In this document: positions 36,445 to 45,802 of the stretch, piece after piece
How the letters are laid out: each line of letters starts with the position of its first letter
Position numbering within the stretch: position 1 is the first letter of the stretch
Origin: Ferruginibacter sp.
GTDB taxonomy: Bacteria; Bacteroidota; Bacteroidia; Chitinophagales; Chitinophagaceae
Reading direction: 5' to 3'
Length of the DNA stretch: 64,000 nt
Assembly (NCBI GenBank): GCA_025963635.1
Contig: JAOQAK010000063.1
Coordinates: forward strand, 124,001 to 188,000
Notes under the pieces: model-generated
What the model saw: the letters and a program-made list of their open reading frames with translations, nothing else
Databases searched by the model: none
Told to the model about the DNA's origin: nothing
Position numbers and translations under genes: made by a program

Positions 36445-39056
36445 TGGCCAAATCATCGGGAGAAACCCCCTTAATGCAACAACACAATGCGATCAAGGCC
36501 AGGTATCCTGACGCTATTTTGCTTTTCAGGGTGGGTGATTTTTATGAAACTTTTGGCCAGGATGCAGTAACTACTTCAACTGTGCTGGGAATAACGCTTA
36601 CCAAAAGAAATAATGGTGATGCCAACTCCTCTCAGCTGGCAGGCTTTCCGCACCATGCGCTCGATACTTATTTGCACAAGCTGGTGAAAGCAGGTTATCG
36701 TGTTGCCATTTGCGACCAGTTGGAAGATCCCAAACTCGCCAAAGGAATTGTGAAGAGAGGTGTTACCGAACTGGTGACGCCGGGTGTAGCTACCAGCGAC
36801 AAAATGCTGGAACATAACAGCAATAATTTCCTTGCCGCCCTTCATTTCGACGAAGCACGTATCGGCATTGCTTTTTTGGATATCAGTACCGGTGAATTTT
36901 TTATTGCGGAGGGTGATCGTGAATACGCCGACAAATTGTTGCAGAGCTTAAAACCGGCAGAAGTAGTTTTTCAACGCAACCGCCAGAAACAGTTCAAAGA
37001 ATATTTTGGCACAAAATTTTTCACCTACGCCCTCGACGAATGGATTTTTGCTGATGCCTATGCCAATGAAAGCCTTTTAAAACATTTTGGCACCCACAGT
37101 CTCAAAGGGTTTGGTGTAGATAGTTTAAAGGAAGGCATTGTTGCTGCAGGAGCTATCCTGCATTATTTAAAAGATACGGAGCATCCGAATCTTGGCCATA
37201 TCACTTCCATACAAAGAATTGACAAGGAAGAACATTTGTGGATGGACAGGTTTACCATCCGGAATTTAGAATTATTTGGGGGCGGCGATGGCAGCAATAC
37301 TTTATTGAAAACGTTGGACAATACGGTTTCACCAATGGGTGCAAGATTACTGAAACGGTGGATGGTTTTACCATTGAATGATATCATAAAGATCCAGGAA
37401 CGCCTTGACACCGTTGAGTTTTTAATAAAGGAGGTTGATACCCGTAACAAGATTGCGCAATGTATCAAGCAGGCTGGTGATGTAGAAAGATTAGTGAGTA
37501 AAGTGCCGCTAAAAAAAGTGAATCCACGGGAAGTATTACAAATTGCGCGGGGCTTATTACAAACAGATGCCATTAAAACTATCTGTGCCGGCACAAATAA
37601 TGAATATTTGAAAAGACTGGGAGATTCACTTAATCCCTGTAAATATATTTTAGATAAAATTCTGAAAGAGATCAATGAAACTCCGCCGGCAATTGCTTCT
37701 AAGGGAGGCGTGATTGCAAAGGGAATCAATGAAGAACTGGATGAACTACGAAAAATCTCCAGCGGAGGAAAAGAATACCTGGTAGAACTGCAACAAAAAG
37801 AAGCAATGATTACCGGCATTTCTTCTTTGAAGATAAGTTTTAATAATGTATTTGGCTACTATCTTGAAGTCACCAATTTACATAAAAGCAAGGTTCCGGA
37901 AACCTGGATACGTAAGCAAACCCTTGCCAATGCTGAGCGGTACATTACTCCCGAATTAAAAGTTTACGAAGAAAAGATCACGGGAGCGGAAGATAATATC
38001 CTGTTGATCGAAATGCAGTTGTTTGAAAAATTATTGACAGAGTTGCAGGATTATATCGCACCGATGCAAGTAAACGGCCATGTGATGGCTGTATTGGATT
38101 GCCTCACCTGCTTTGCTAATAATGCCCTGCAGTTTAATTATAAAAAGCCGTCTGTTCAGGATAATAATGTGCTGAATATCAAAGACAGTCGCCACCCGGT
38201 AATTGAAAGGAACCTGCCAGTGGGAGAAAGCTATATTTCTAATGATATTTACCTGGATCCATCTACCCAGCAGGTGATCATTTTAACGGGACCAAATATG
38301 AGTGGTAAAAGTGCCATCCTCAGGCAAACTGCGCTAATCACTTTGATGGCACATATGGGCAGTTTTGTTCCCTCGAGTGATGCAAAAATACCGTTGACGG
38401 ATAAAATTTTTACCCGTGTTGGTGCCAGTGATAACCTGAGCGGAGGTGAAAGCACCTTCATGGTGGAGATGAATGAAACCGCCAGTATCATCAACAATAT
38501 CACTTCCCGAAGCCTTATCCTTTTGGATGAGATTGGAAGGGGTACTTCTACCTATGATGGCATCAGTATCGCCTGGAGCATTGTGGAATATTTACATAAA
38601 TCAGTTCATACGCCTAAAACCTTGTTTGCTACCCACTACCACGAACTGAATGAATTGGAAAACAAATTATCCCGTGTAAAAAACTATCATGTAACCAATA
38701 AGGAAGTAGGTAATAAAATTATTTTCCTGCGCAAACTGGCGCCCGGAGGGAGTGTACACAGCTTTGGTATTCATGTTGCCCGAATGGCGGGAATGCCGCC
38801 TAGCCTGATAGAACGGGCGAATGAAATTTTATTACAACTGGAAGAAAGCAGAAATCATACTGATGATGGCAAAGGAGTCACCCTTCAGCAAAGTATCAAA
38901 AACCTGAATGCTCCAAAAATACAGCTGAGCATTTTTGATGCCTACTCCGCAACTTTTGAAGAGATTCGCACCCTGCTGAATGCAGTAGACATCAACAGGC
39001 TTACACCCGTGGAAGCATTGCTGAAATTGCAGGAAGTAAAAGAGAAGGTGAGGTAA
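36444..39056 (+). CDS. mutS: DNA mismatch repair protein MutS
   Basis: The 870-residue MutS1-type protein recognises mismatches. Its N-terminal domain has the mismatch-probing F-x-E motif in VGDFYETFGQDA. Connector, lever and clamp regions follow, and the ATPase domain has the Walker A GPNMSGKSA around residues 615-622, the Walker B LLDEIGRGTSTYDG and the ATHYHEL motif. Length and order are normal. It starts at ATG 36444, directly behind an octamer repeat, and is divergent from the TrmH-type gene. A TATTTTTG box at 36363-36370 could be its promoter. Confidence 0.98.
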   Translation: MAKSSGETPLMQQHNAIKARYPDAILLFRVGDFYETFGQDAVTTSTVLGITLTKRNNGDANSSQLAGFPHHALDTYLHKLVKAGYRVAICDQLEDPKLAKGIVKRGVTELVTPGVATSDKMLEHNSNNFLAALHFDEARIGIAFLDISTGEFFIAEGDREYADKLLQSLKPAEVVFQRNRQKQFKEYFGTKFFTYALDEWIFADAYANESLLKHFGTHSLKGFGVDSLKEGIVAAGAILHYLKDTEHPNLGHITSIQRIDKEEHLWMDRFTIRNLELFGGGDGSNTLLKTLDNTVSPMGARLLKRWMVLPLNDIIKIQERLDTVEFLIKEVDTRNKIAQCIKQAGDVERLVSKVPLKKVNPREVLQIARGLLQTDAIKTICAGTNNEYLKRLGDSLNPCKYILDKILKEINETPPAIASKGGVIAKGINEELDELRKISSGGKEYLVELQQKEAMITGISSLKISFNNVFGYYLEVTNLHKSKVPETWIRKQTLANAERYITPELKVYEEKITGAEDNILLIEMQLFEKLLTELQDYIAPMQVNGHVMAVLDCLTCFANNALQFNYKKPSVQDNNVLNIKDSRHPVIERNLPVGESYISNDIYLDPSTQQVIILTGPNMSGKSAILRQTALITLMAHMGSFVPSSDAKIPLTDKIFTRVGASDNLSGGESTFMVEMNETASIINNITSRSLILLDEIGRGTSTYDGISIAWSIVEYLHKSVHTPKTLFATHYHELNELENKLSRVKNYHVTNKEVGNKIIFLRKLAPGGSVHSFGIHVARMAGMPPSLIERANEILLQLEESRNHTDDGKGVTLQQSIKNLNAPKIQLSIFDAYSATFEEIRTLLNAVDINRLTPVEALLKLQEVKEKVR

Positions 39057-39153
39057 GGGCAGGATTTTGCGAAAGAATGCAATAGTTAAAAAATATTAAC
39101 AGTTGCAGCAAAACATCCAAATAAGGTATCCTTAATATACTTTTACCAAGATA

Positions 39154-41160
39154 ATGCTGAATAAAATTTTTATCGCTTTCCTTTTTACCCTTTTCTCCAT
39201 CAGCAATGGATTTACACAGGTGCAATGTACCACCTTAGGCCAAAGCCCTTCAACAGCATTTCCCGTTTGCGGCACTGATACCTTTAGCATGCTTTCGGTA
39301 CCCATTTGTGGCGACAGAAGGGTGCCCGGCCCCTGCACATCGATTCCGCTGACTGATAAAAATCCGTTCTGGTATAAGTTTACCTGTTTTACTGCGGGTA
39401 CTTTAGGATTTTTAATTACCCCTAATACACTTTCAGACGATTATGACTGGCAAATCTTTGACATTACCAATCATGATCCTAACGCTGTCTATTCCGATCC
39501 GTCTCTTTTTCTTTCCTGCAACTGGTCGGGACATACGGGTTTAACCGGCACTAATGCAACAAGTACCAGCCTGGTGCAGTGCGATAGCGACGTGCCAGTT
39601 TTCAGCAAAATGCCAACGCTCATCCAGGGGCACGATTATCTTTTATTAATAAGCCATTTTAGTGACTCACAAAGCGGTTACTCTTTATCATTTGGAGGCG
39701 GTACGGCAAATATCACAGACCCTGTTAACCCGGGATTGGATAAAGCAAGAGCTGCCTGCGATGGAACCAGGATATCAGTGAAACTGAATAAGAAAATGAA
39801 GTGCAGCAGCTTGGCAGCAAATGGAAGTGATTTTAGTATTTCACCGGCAATTGCTCCCATCATAAGTGCAACCGGAATTGGCTGCAGTACTGGGTTTGAT
39901 ATGGATTCGGTGGTGATCACATTGGGCGGAATTTTGCCTCCGGGCAATTATACTGTTCGGATTGAAACCGGCAGCGACGGCAATAACCTGCTCGACAATT
40001 GCAATCGCGGTGTCCCCAATGGTGCATCCTTACCCGTAACAGTTTTCCCTTTGATACCGACGCCCATGGATAGCCTTGTAAAACCTGGTTGTGCCCCCAA
40101 CGAATTGGAGTTGGTTTTTAAAGACCCGATGTTTTGCAATTCTATAGCTCCTGATGGAAGCGATTTTACTGTGACAGGTACATCCGCGGTTTCGGTTGGG
40201 GGTGCCACCGGCATGTGCAGCCTAAATGGTTTTACCTATACAATACGGGTACGCTTATCCGTTCCAATACAAAATGCGGGCAGCTTTCAAATAAAACTAC
40301 AGACGGGAACAGACGGAAATACAATCCTTAACGAATGCAGTGTGCCAACGCCTGCAGGATCTTTTCAAAATTTTACTACCCGTGATACTGTTTCTGCCCT
40401 GTTCAGTTCTTCCGTTCATTTTGGTTGTGTTGCTGATACGGTTTATTATTCACATGATGGCAGAAATAGTGTAAACAGTTGGAAATGGAGCTTCGATAAT
40501 AACATCACCAGTACGGCACAAAATGCTACTATCACCTGGCAAACTTACGGGCAAAAGCAGGCAACCCTTATTGTAAGCAATGGAACCTGCAGCGATACGG
40601 CCACCACCACAGTATTGTTGAATAACAATATCACTGCATTCTTTGAATCAACGGCTGTTGCCTGCCCGGGAGATCCGGTGACCTGTACCGATAAGAGTAC
40701 CGGGCCCGTAGTATCGTGGAATTGGAGTTTTGGGAATGGAAGTATAAGTGCGCTACAGGTTCCACCTCCACAATTCTATCCTTCCAGTAATACTACCACC
40801 GATGTTCCCATCCGTTTGATCGTGAAAAATAGTATCGGCTGTGCAGATACTGCCATCAATACAATACGGGTGGTGGGCAATTGCTACATCGCCATACCCA
40901 AAGGATTTTCACCCAACAATGATGGACTAAATGATTTTCTTTATCCAACCAACGCTTATAAAGCCCGCGATCTTTCCTTCAGGGTGTATAACCGTACCGG
41001 ACAATTGCTTTTCCAAACCAAAGACTGGACACAAAAATGGGATGGAACTTTTAAAAGCCAGCCACAGGATCCCGGAACTTATGTATGGATCTTGACTTAC
41101 ACCAATATCGATACGGGGAAACGCTTCGAGCTGAAAGGCAGTACGGTGCTAATAAGATGA
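39154..41160 (+). CDS. Type IX-secreted protein with PKD-like domains and gliding-motility C-terminal domain
   Basis: The 668-residue protein has a signal peptide (MLNKIFIAFLFTLFSISNGF, then TQ), cysteine-rich Ig-like repeats, two PKD-like regions with NSWKWSFDNN and VSWNWSFGNG, and the type B sorting domain recognised by the type IX secretion system: IPKGFSPNNDGLNDFLYP, then VYNRTGQLLFQT, WDGTF and the GTYVWILTYTN end. It is therefore exported and probably held at the cell surface. There is no enzyme domain in view; adhesion or structural roles are common for such proteins but are inference here. It follows mutS by 97 bases. Confidence 0.9.
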   Translation: MLNKIFIAFLFTLFSISNGFTQVQCTTLGQSPSTAFPVCGTDTFSMLSVPICGDRRVPGPCTSIPLTDKNPFWYKFTCFTAGTLGFLITPNTLSDDYDWQIFDITNHDPNAVYSDPSLFLSCNWSGHTGLTGTNATSTSLVQCDSDVPVFSKMPTLIQGHDYLLLISHFSDSQSGYSLSFGGGTANITDPVNPGLDKARAACDGTRISVKLNKKMKCSSLAANGSDFSISPAIAPIISATGIGCSTGFDMDSVVITLGGILPPGNYTVRIETGSDGNNLLDNCNRGVPNGASLPVTVFPLIPTPMDSLVKPGCAPNELELVFKDPMFCNSIAPDGSDFTVTGTSAVSVGGATGMCSLNGFTYTIRVRLSVPIQNAGSFQIKLQTGTDGNTILNECSVPTPAGSFQNFTTRDTVSALFSSSVHFGCVADTVYYSHDGRNSVNSWKWSFDNNITSTAQNATITWQTYGQKQATLIVSNGTCSDTATTTVLLNNNITAFFESTAVACPGDPVTCTDKSTGPVVSWNWSFGNGSISALQVPPPQFYPSSNTTTDVPIRLIVKNSIGCADTAINTIRVVGNCYIAIPKGFSPNNDGLNDFLYPTNAYKARDLSFRVYNRTGQLLFQTKDWTQKWDGTFKSQPQDPGTYVWILTYTNIDTGKRFELKGSTVLIR

Positions 41161-41235
41161 TCGCCGGATCCTTAAGGTAAAACCTTCTTTATTTCCGTAA
41201 GTTTGGTGGTTGAATTCACGTTTGAAAATCATACG

Positions 41236-42264
41236 ATGCATTACAGCGAATACCTTGAACTTGATAAAATACTAAATGCTCAACACCCCGAAAGCAGTAA
41301 AGCAGGTCATCAGCCTGCCCATGACGAAATGCTTTTCATTGTCATTCACCAGGCTTACGAATTATGGTTCAAACAAATACAGTTTGAAATTGATTCGGTA
41401 ATAGCAATCATGAGCAAACCGGCACTGAATGATAACTCTCCTGAATTGCAAACCATCGTGCATCGTCTTACAAGGGTTTGTACCATTCTCAAAGTATTGG
41501 TGCAGCAAATTGATATTATGGAAACCATGACGCCGATGGATTTCCTCGACTTCAGGGACATGCTGCGGCCTGCATCTGGTTTTCAAAGCTGGCAGTTTAA
41601 AAAACTTGAAGCAACCCTTGGTTTGAAATTTGAAAACAGGCATGGAAAAGAATATTATACTTCCCAATTGAAAGAGACCGAAGTGGCCGTTATCCGGGAG
41701 GCGGAAAATACTCCATCGGTGATCAGGCTTTTAAATGGCTGGCTGGAACGGATGCCTTTTATAAACGACAATGCTTATTGGATAAATTACCAGCCGGTTT
41801 CCGGTAATCACCAATCGCCCGTTTTCTGGAGCGATTATGAATATATCTACGTGAACAGTCTTGCCGAAGCTGAAAAGAACAATGAAGCTTCTTTCAAACA
41901 GGTATTCAATGACGCACCTGCAGACAGCAGCCGTTCGCTGAGTACAAAGGCCTGCAGGTCTGCCTTGTTTATTATGCTGTACCGGGGTTACCCGATGCTG
42001 GAACTTCCGTTCCAGTTGTTGGACAGGTTGCTTGAAATAGATAACCAACTAGCTAACTGGCGCAACCGCCACATTAACATGGTTCAACGAATGATCGGTA
42101 CACGCATTGGAACGGGCGGAAGCAGCGGAGCAGGGTATCTGAAAGCTGCCATGGACAAACATTCTATTTTTAAAGAAATAGCGCAGCTCAACAGCTTCCT
42201 GATCGACCGGAAACAACTGCCCGTACTGCCCAAAGAATTAACCGATAAGCTCGGTTATCATTAA
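41236..42264 (+). CDS. kynA: Tryptophan 2,3-dioxygenase
   Basis: This heme enzyme opens the indole ring of tryptophan to N-formylkynurenine, the first step of the kynurenine route. The protein shows the family's N-terminal substrate-binding histidine region (DEMLFIVIHQAYELWFKQI), the METMTPMDFLDFRD and SGFQSWQF segments, the RHINMVQRMIG heme-side histidine, and the GTGGSSGAGYLKAA loop. The start chosen is ATG 41236, giving 342 residues. In-frame TTG 41203 and GTG 41206 would add about 11 residues, and none of the three has a good ribosome binding site. No other kynurenine-pathway gene is in the window. Confidence 0.95.
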   Translation: MHYSEYLELDKILNAQHPESSKAGHQPAHDEMLFIVIHQAYELWFKQIQFEIDSVIAIMSKPALNDNSPELQTIVHRLTRVCTILKVLVQQIDIMETMTPMDFLDFRDMLRPASGFQSWQFKKLEATLGLKFENRHGKEYYTSQLKETEVAVIREAENTPSVIRLLNGWLERMPFINDNAYWINYQPVSGNHQSPVFWSDYEYIYVNSLAEAEKNNEASFKQVFNDAPADSSRSLSTKACRSALFIMLYRGYPMLELPFQLLDRLLEIDNQLANWRNRHINMVQRMIGTRIGTGGSSGAGYLKAAMDKHSIFKEIAQLNSFLIDRKQLPVLPKELTDKLGYH

Positions 42265-42676
42265 GCTATGCCGTTTATCCTCAAAGTTTTTCTTTCAAAA
42301 TTTTTCTTTTAACCCGCTATCGGAATTGCATACATTGCAAGCTGAGTTGATTAAAGATGTGTTGTTAAGAATGGAGCAATGCTAATGTATGTAAATGTTG
42401 GCCCTCCGTTTGTCTTTGCTCCATGTTGCTGTAATTGTACAAGGGATATTATTTTTCCTTTTTACCAAAAAGAAAAAATGATAAAATCATATTTACACCG
42501 ATGTTGACCAAAGAAGCAATGCCGGCAAAAAAATTGCAGAATCTTAATTGAACTCCAGTACTTCTCAATTGACTGATTCATTATCATGATTCACCTTTGA
42601 GCACACACCCTAAAGAATTCCCTTCCGGTTCAAACTTCCATGCGGATATTGTAAAGCAGGCAAAATCTTCAGCATT
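42265..42676. other. Intergenic stretch after the dioxygenase gene
   Basis: No gene was recognised. An imperfect A/T hairpin around 42449-42483 (T-rich arm, ACC loop, A-rich arm) could be a weak terminator. Short coding-like runs occur but lack starts. Confidence 0.5.
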
Positions 42677-43165
42677 ATGACAAAGATCCTACTGTTAATT
42701 GTGCTCCTGTCAGGTATATGCGGCTCCAGGTTGTATGCGCAAAAAAAATTTGGATACGCAGTTTTGCACCTGAGATGTGGTGCAGGTGATCCGGACAGAA
42801 ACAGGGTGTATTATAGTCCCGTCATCGAACTCAATTCATTAAATTTTGATAAATACACTAACGGAATGGATCCGGCGATACCCAGGTTTTCCGTTCGTTA
42901 TTATACTTACGCCATAGACAAATGGTTTGAAATGTATTTAAGCGACAAATACCGGGTGATGGTAAATCACCCTGATAAATATGAACGCAATGCCACTAGT
43001 GTGATTTTTGATGAAAACAATAAAGCACATTGCAATGATGATAAAACCGACCCGGGCTGTTTTTTTACCGATAAGCAAAAATTGATAATGCACCGCAACA
43101 AAGCCATCGCCGAAAGCAAACTACCAAAACATGAAAACGAAATCTGCGATGTTATTTCGTTGTAA
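42677..43165 (+). CDS. Secreted hypothetical protein
   Basis: I do not recognise this 162-residue protein. It has a signal peptide (MTKILLLIVLLSGICGSRLY, then AQ), and the mature part has alternating strands and a YRVMVNHPDKYERN segment, with Cys pairs near CNDDKTDPGC and CDV at the end that could form disulfides in the periplasm. It is transcribed toward a lipoprotein gene that starts on the opposite strand. Confidence 0.7.
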   Translation: MTKILLLIVLLSGICGSRLYAQKKFGYAVLHLRCGAGDPDRNRVYYSPVIELNSLNFDKYTNGMDPAIPRFSVRYYTYAIDKWFEMYLSDKYRVMVNHPDKYERNATSVIFDENNKAHCNDDKTDPGCFFTDKQKLIMHRNKAIAESKLPKHENEICDVISL

Positions 43166-43199
43166 TTTAAAATAACATAATGAGATCCACCCGCACGGT

Positions 43200-43790
43200 T
43201 CAATAGCCTGCTCTTACACTTGCTCCGGGTTCTTTGCAGACTCCCGCTTTGAATAAAATTAATTTCTCCGAAATAGTATCCATCGACAATTCGAACCACC
43301 CATTATAATATAAGCCATTTTTCTTCATACGGAAAGCAAGGTATTTATGATTGGCATCCTTCCAGGGCCCAACCCAATAGGGCGCCCCTTGTTCTTCAAT
43401 GATTTTTTCTGCCAGCGGAGTTAATGCGATATCATACCAGTTATAACCTGCCGGACCATTGCCGGAAATAATATCTCCTTTATTAAAAATGGGAGAATGC
43501 TCATTGTTATTTACCAACAGCAACCTGTCAATTGTAGAGTTGGCGGCAAATTGAACAATGTCTCTTTTAAGGATAGGATCGCCGATATAATAAGTGACAA
43601 AAGAAAAATCCCGGTTTCCATCTTTGTCAAGATCCATGTGTTGTGAGGTGTTGAGACTGGTTTCCTTTCCGGCAAGGCTTATGTATTCCATCGCAGGATC
43701 GGAGGGATGTAACGGCGGCAGATCGTCTTGTTCCTTTTTGCAGGCTGTTAGCAATACTGCTATTAAGCAAATTACTGATATTTTATTCAT
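43200..43790 (-). CDS. Hypothetical lipoprotein
   Basis: The 196-residue protein has a short lipoprotein signal ending LLTAC (Cys17) followed by KKEQDD. A loop DLDKDGNRDF resembles a calcium-binding D-x-D-x-D-G motif. The rest is a beta-rich domain with KNGLYYNGWFELSMDTISEK near the end. No family was recognised. It is convergent with the secreted hypothetical gene at 42677, whose end lies 34 bases away. Confidence 0.7.
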   Translation of the reverse strand: MNKISVICLIAVLLTACKKEQDDLPPLHPSDPAMEYISLAGKETSLNTSQHMDLDKDGNRDFSFVTYYIGDPILKRDIVQFAANSTIDRLLLVNNNEHSPIFNKGDIISGNGPAGYNWYDIALTPLAEKIIEEQGAPYWVGPWKDANHKYLAFRMKKNGLYYNGWFELSMDTISEKLILFKAGVCKEPGASVRAGY

Positions 43791-43968
43791 TATTTATTTT
43801 TATGCAAATAATGAAAAACGCAGATATCTTAGGTGCGAAAGATGGATGAAGTGCAACACCATGTAGTTGAAATGCAAAATTTAACCGACGGAATGACTGC
43901 ATGGAATTTAAAGCGCCTCGCCGTCAGCGTAAACTTTACAGCAGATTAAACAAAGGCTTCGGATTCTT

Positions 43969-43992
43969 GTTTAATTACCCAATCACCCAACA
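43969..43992 (+). repeat. Short octamer tract touching the flavin monooxygenase start codon
   Basis: Three 8-bp units, GTTTAATT, ACCCAATC and ACCCAACA, end on the A of the ATG at 43992. It is short, but in the same position relative to the start as the mutS tract. Confidence 0.35.
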
Positions 43993-45008
43993 TGGAAAGA
44001 AAATTAAAGCTTGGAATTCTCGACCAATCTATTGTAAGACAGGGAAGCACTGCCGCAGATGCAATACAGGAAACCATTGCTACGGCTAAACTTGCAGAGG
44101 AATTAGGTTACTCACGCTTTTGGGTGTCTGAGCATCACAATGCCGCATCCATTGCAGGTTCTGCACCGGAGTTGCTGATGGTAAAACTTGCGGATGAAAC
44201 AAAACAGATCCGTATTGGCTCGGGCGGCATTATGCTGCCGAATCACAGCGCTTTGAAAGTAGCAGAAAATTTCCGAATGCTCGAGACGCTTTTCCCGGGG
44301 AGGATTGATCTTGGGATGGGTCGTGCGCCAGGTAGCGACAGAATCACGGCTTCCATGCTGAATCCTTCCAATACATTCAGTGAGCAAAGTTATCTTACGC
44401 AGCTATCTCACCTGCAAAGCTTTTTCAATGATACTGCAGAAACTAATTATGGCAGCTTGCTTGCTGTACCACAAGCGATCACTATCCCCCAGCAATGGAT
44501 ACTAAGCAGTAGCGGCGGGAGCAGTAAAATAGCTGCTGATTATGGAATGGGGTTAGTAATTGCGCGGTTTATAAACGGTTATGCCGGACCTGATGTGGTA
44601 GCGACTTACCGCAGTCAGTTTAAACCTTCCGAACAATTCCCCTCCCCGGAAGCAATGCTCTCAATATCTGTTTTGTGTGCAGCAACCGAAGAAAAAGCCG
44701 CTGAAATGCGTAAACTGATGGACTACCGCCTGCTGCAGTTTGAAAAGGGAAATTTTGACAAACCTGGGAGTTTTGACTCCATTAAAGATTATACATTTTC
44801 AACTGCAGAATTACTACGGATAGAGGCCAACAGCGGCAGGGTAATATCAGGTAGGCCAGCCAGCGTAAAACGGCAATTAACAGCACTGGCTGATACTTTC
44901 GATGTAGATGAAATTATTGTAGTTACTATGACAGGATCAGTTGAAGACCGTAAGCGATCTTTTGAATTATTGGCAGATGTATTTGAATTAAGAAAAGTTG
45001 CTAATTAG
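43992..45008 (+). CDS. Luciferase-like (LLM class) flavin-dependent monooxygenase
   Basis: The 338-residue protein is of the bacterial luciferase-like family. It shows the opening KLGILDQSIVRQG, the EELGYSRFWVSEHHN motif and the IRIGSGGIMLPNHSALKVAE and RIDLGMGRAPGSD segments of the YhbW-like group. These enzymes use reduced FMN and oxygen to oxidise organic substrates; the substrate is unknown. The 3' neighbour, a PNPOx-type flavin protein, is convergent, its end 45 bases away. Confidence 0.92.
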   Translation: MERKLKLGILDQSIVRQGSTAADAIQETIATAKLAEELGYSRFWVSEHHNAASIAGSAPELLMVKLADETKQIRIGSGGIMLPNHSALKVAENFRMLETLFPGRIDLGMGRAPGSDRITASMLNPSNTFSEQSYLTQLSHLQSFFNDTAETNYGSLLAVPQAITIPQQWILSSSGGSSKIAADYGMGLVIARFINGYAGPDVVATYRSQFKPSEQFPSPEAMLSISVLCAATEEKAAEMRKLMDYRLLQFEKGNFDKPGSFDSIKDYTFSTAELLRIEANSGRVISGRPASVKRQLTALADTFDVDEIIVVTMTGSVEDRKRSFELLADVFELRKVAN

Positions 45009-45052
45009 CGGTTTTTCAACAAACTATTGAACAACCTTTTTACGAATGGGAT

Positions 45053-45559
45053 TTAAATATTTATTGTACCTTCCACACCATCGTCCATGGTTTTGCCTAA
45101 TATGGCACCGGTCATAATCTTTAACAGACTCACCATTCTATTATTTTTTGTATCCCAATAATAAACGTCTTCGGGCTCCACCTTTATAATGGTAAGTTCA
45201 GGATCATCCACACCTTCAGTAAACCAGGTCTTTACCCATCTCGTCCAAAGTTCTTTCGCTTTTTCCTTATCTTTTAGCACCATAGCCCTGCCGGCAACGC
45301 TTAAATACTCTGAACTGGAGGTATTTCCATAAAATAATTGCACACGATCGTCCGCCTCAATTTCCGCATTCTTTTCGCTGGAAGCCTGGCTAAAAAACCA
45401 AAGATTTCCATCATCATCCACTTCCTGTGTGCTCATTGGACGTGCAGACAATGGATACTGATCAAGCTTAGTGGCAAACATGCACATGCCCGCTGACTTT
45501 ACAAGTTCCTTCAATTTTTCTATTCCTTCCTGGTTGGTTAAATTTTTATACGATCCCAT
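45053..45559 (-). CDS. Pyridoxamine 5'-phosphate oxidase-like (general stress type) protein
   Basis: The 168-residue protein has the split-barrel FMN-binding fold of the PNPOx-like family: SARPMSTQEVDDDGNLWFFS, the EIEADDRVQLFYGNTSSSEY segment, then VAGRAMVLKDKEKAKELW. The closest group is general stress protein 26-like. Flavin binding and a role in reduction of small molecules are likely; the substrate is unknown. It is a single gene on its strand. Confidence 0.88.
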   Translation of the reverse strand: MGSYKNLTNQEGIEKLKELVKSAGMCMFATKLDQYPLSARPMSTQEVDDDGNLWFFSQASSEKNAEIEADDRVQLFYGNTSSSEYLSVAGRAMVLKDKEKAKELWTRWVKTWFTEGVDDPELTIIKVEPEDVYYWDTKNNRMVSLLKIMTGAILGKTMDDGVEGTINI

Positions 45560-45802
45560 AAAAACATTTTTTTATTTTGAAATGATCATTCAAAACAAAC
45601 AATACTTATGCCACCGGGAATTGAAAAATTGTTTAAAATTTTTGCACGGCATCAATCGAGTTATTGTACAGCAAAAGCATTTTTAAGAATGTGATTGTAC
45701 AGGTGGGACGTAATACTAATCGGTTGTGCATATTTATCTACAAACAAACTGCAGTAAGTTAAGAATTGAAGATGTTTATGGTTGGGAGGGCAAGGGTGCC
45801 TG

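Noticed and set aside
42290-42385. Coding-like run (NPLSELHTLQAELIKDVLLR) after the dioxygenase gene
   Set aside because: There is no start codon in frame and the run is short; it may be an old remnant but cannot be called a gene.
42418-42445. A third copy of the dispersed 74-bp repeat
   Set aside because: It shares only about 10 bases (GTACAAGGGA) with the core, and the flanks do not align, so chance is likely.
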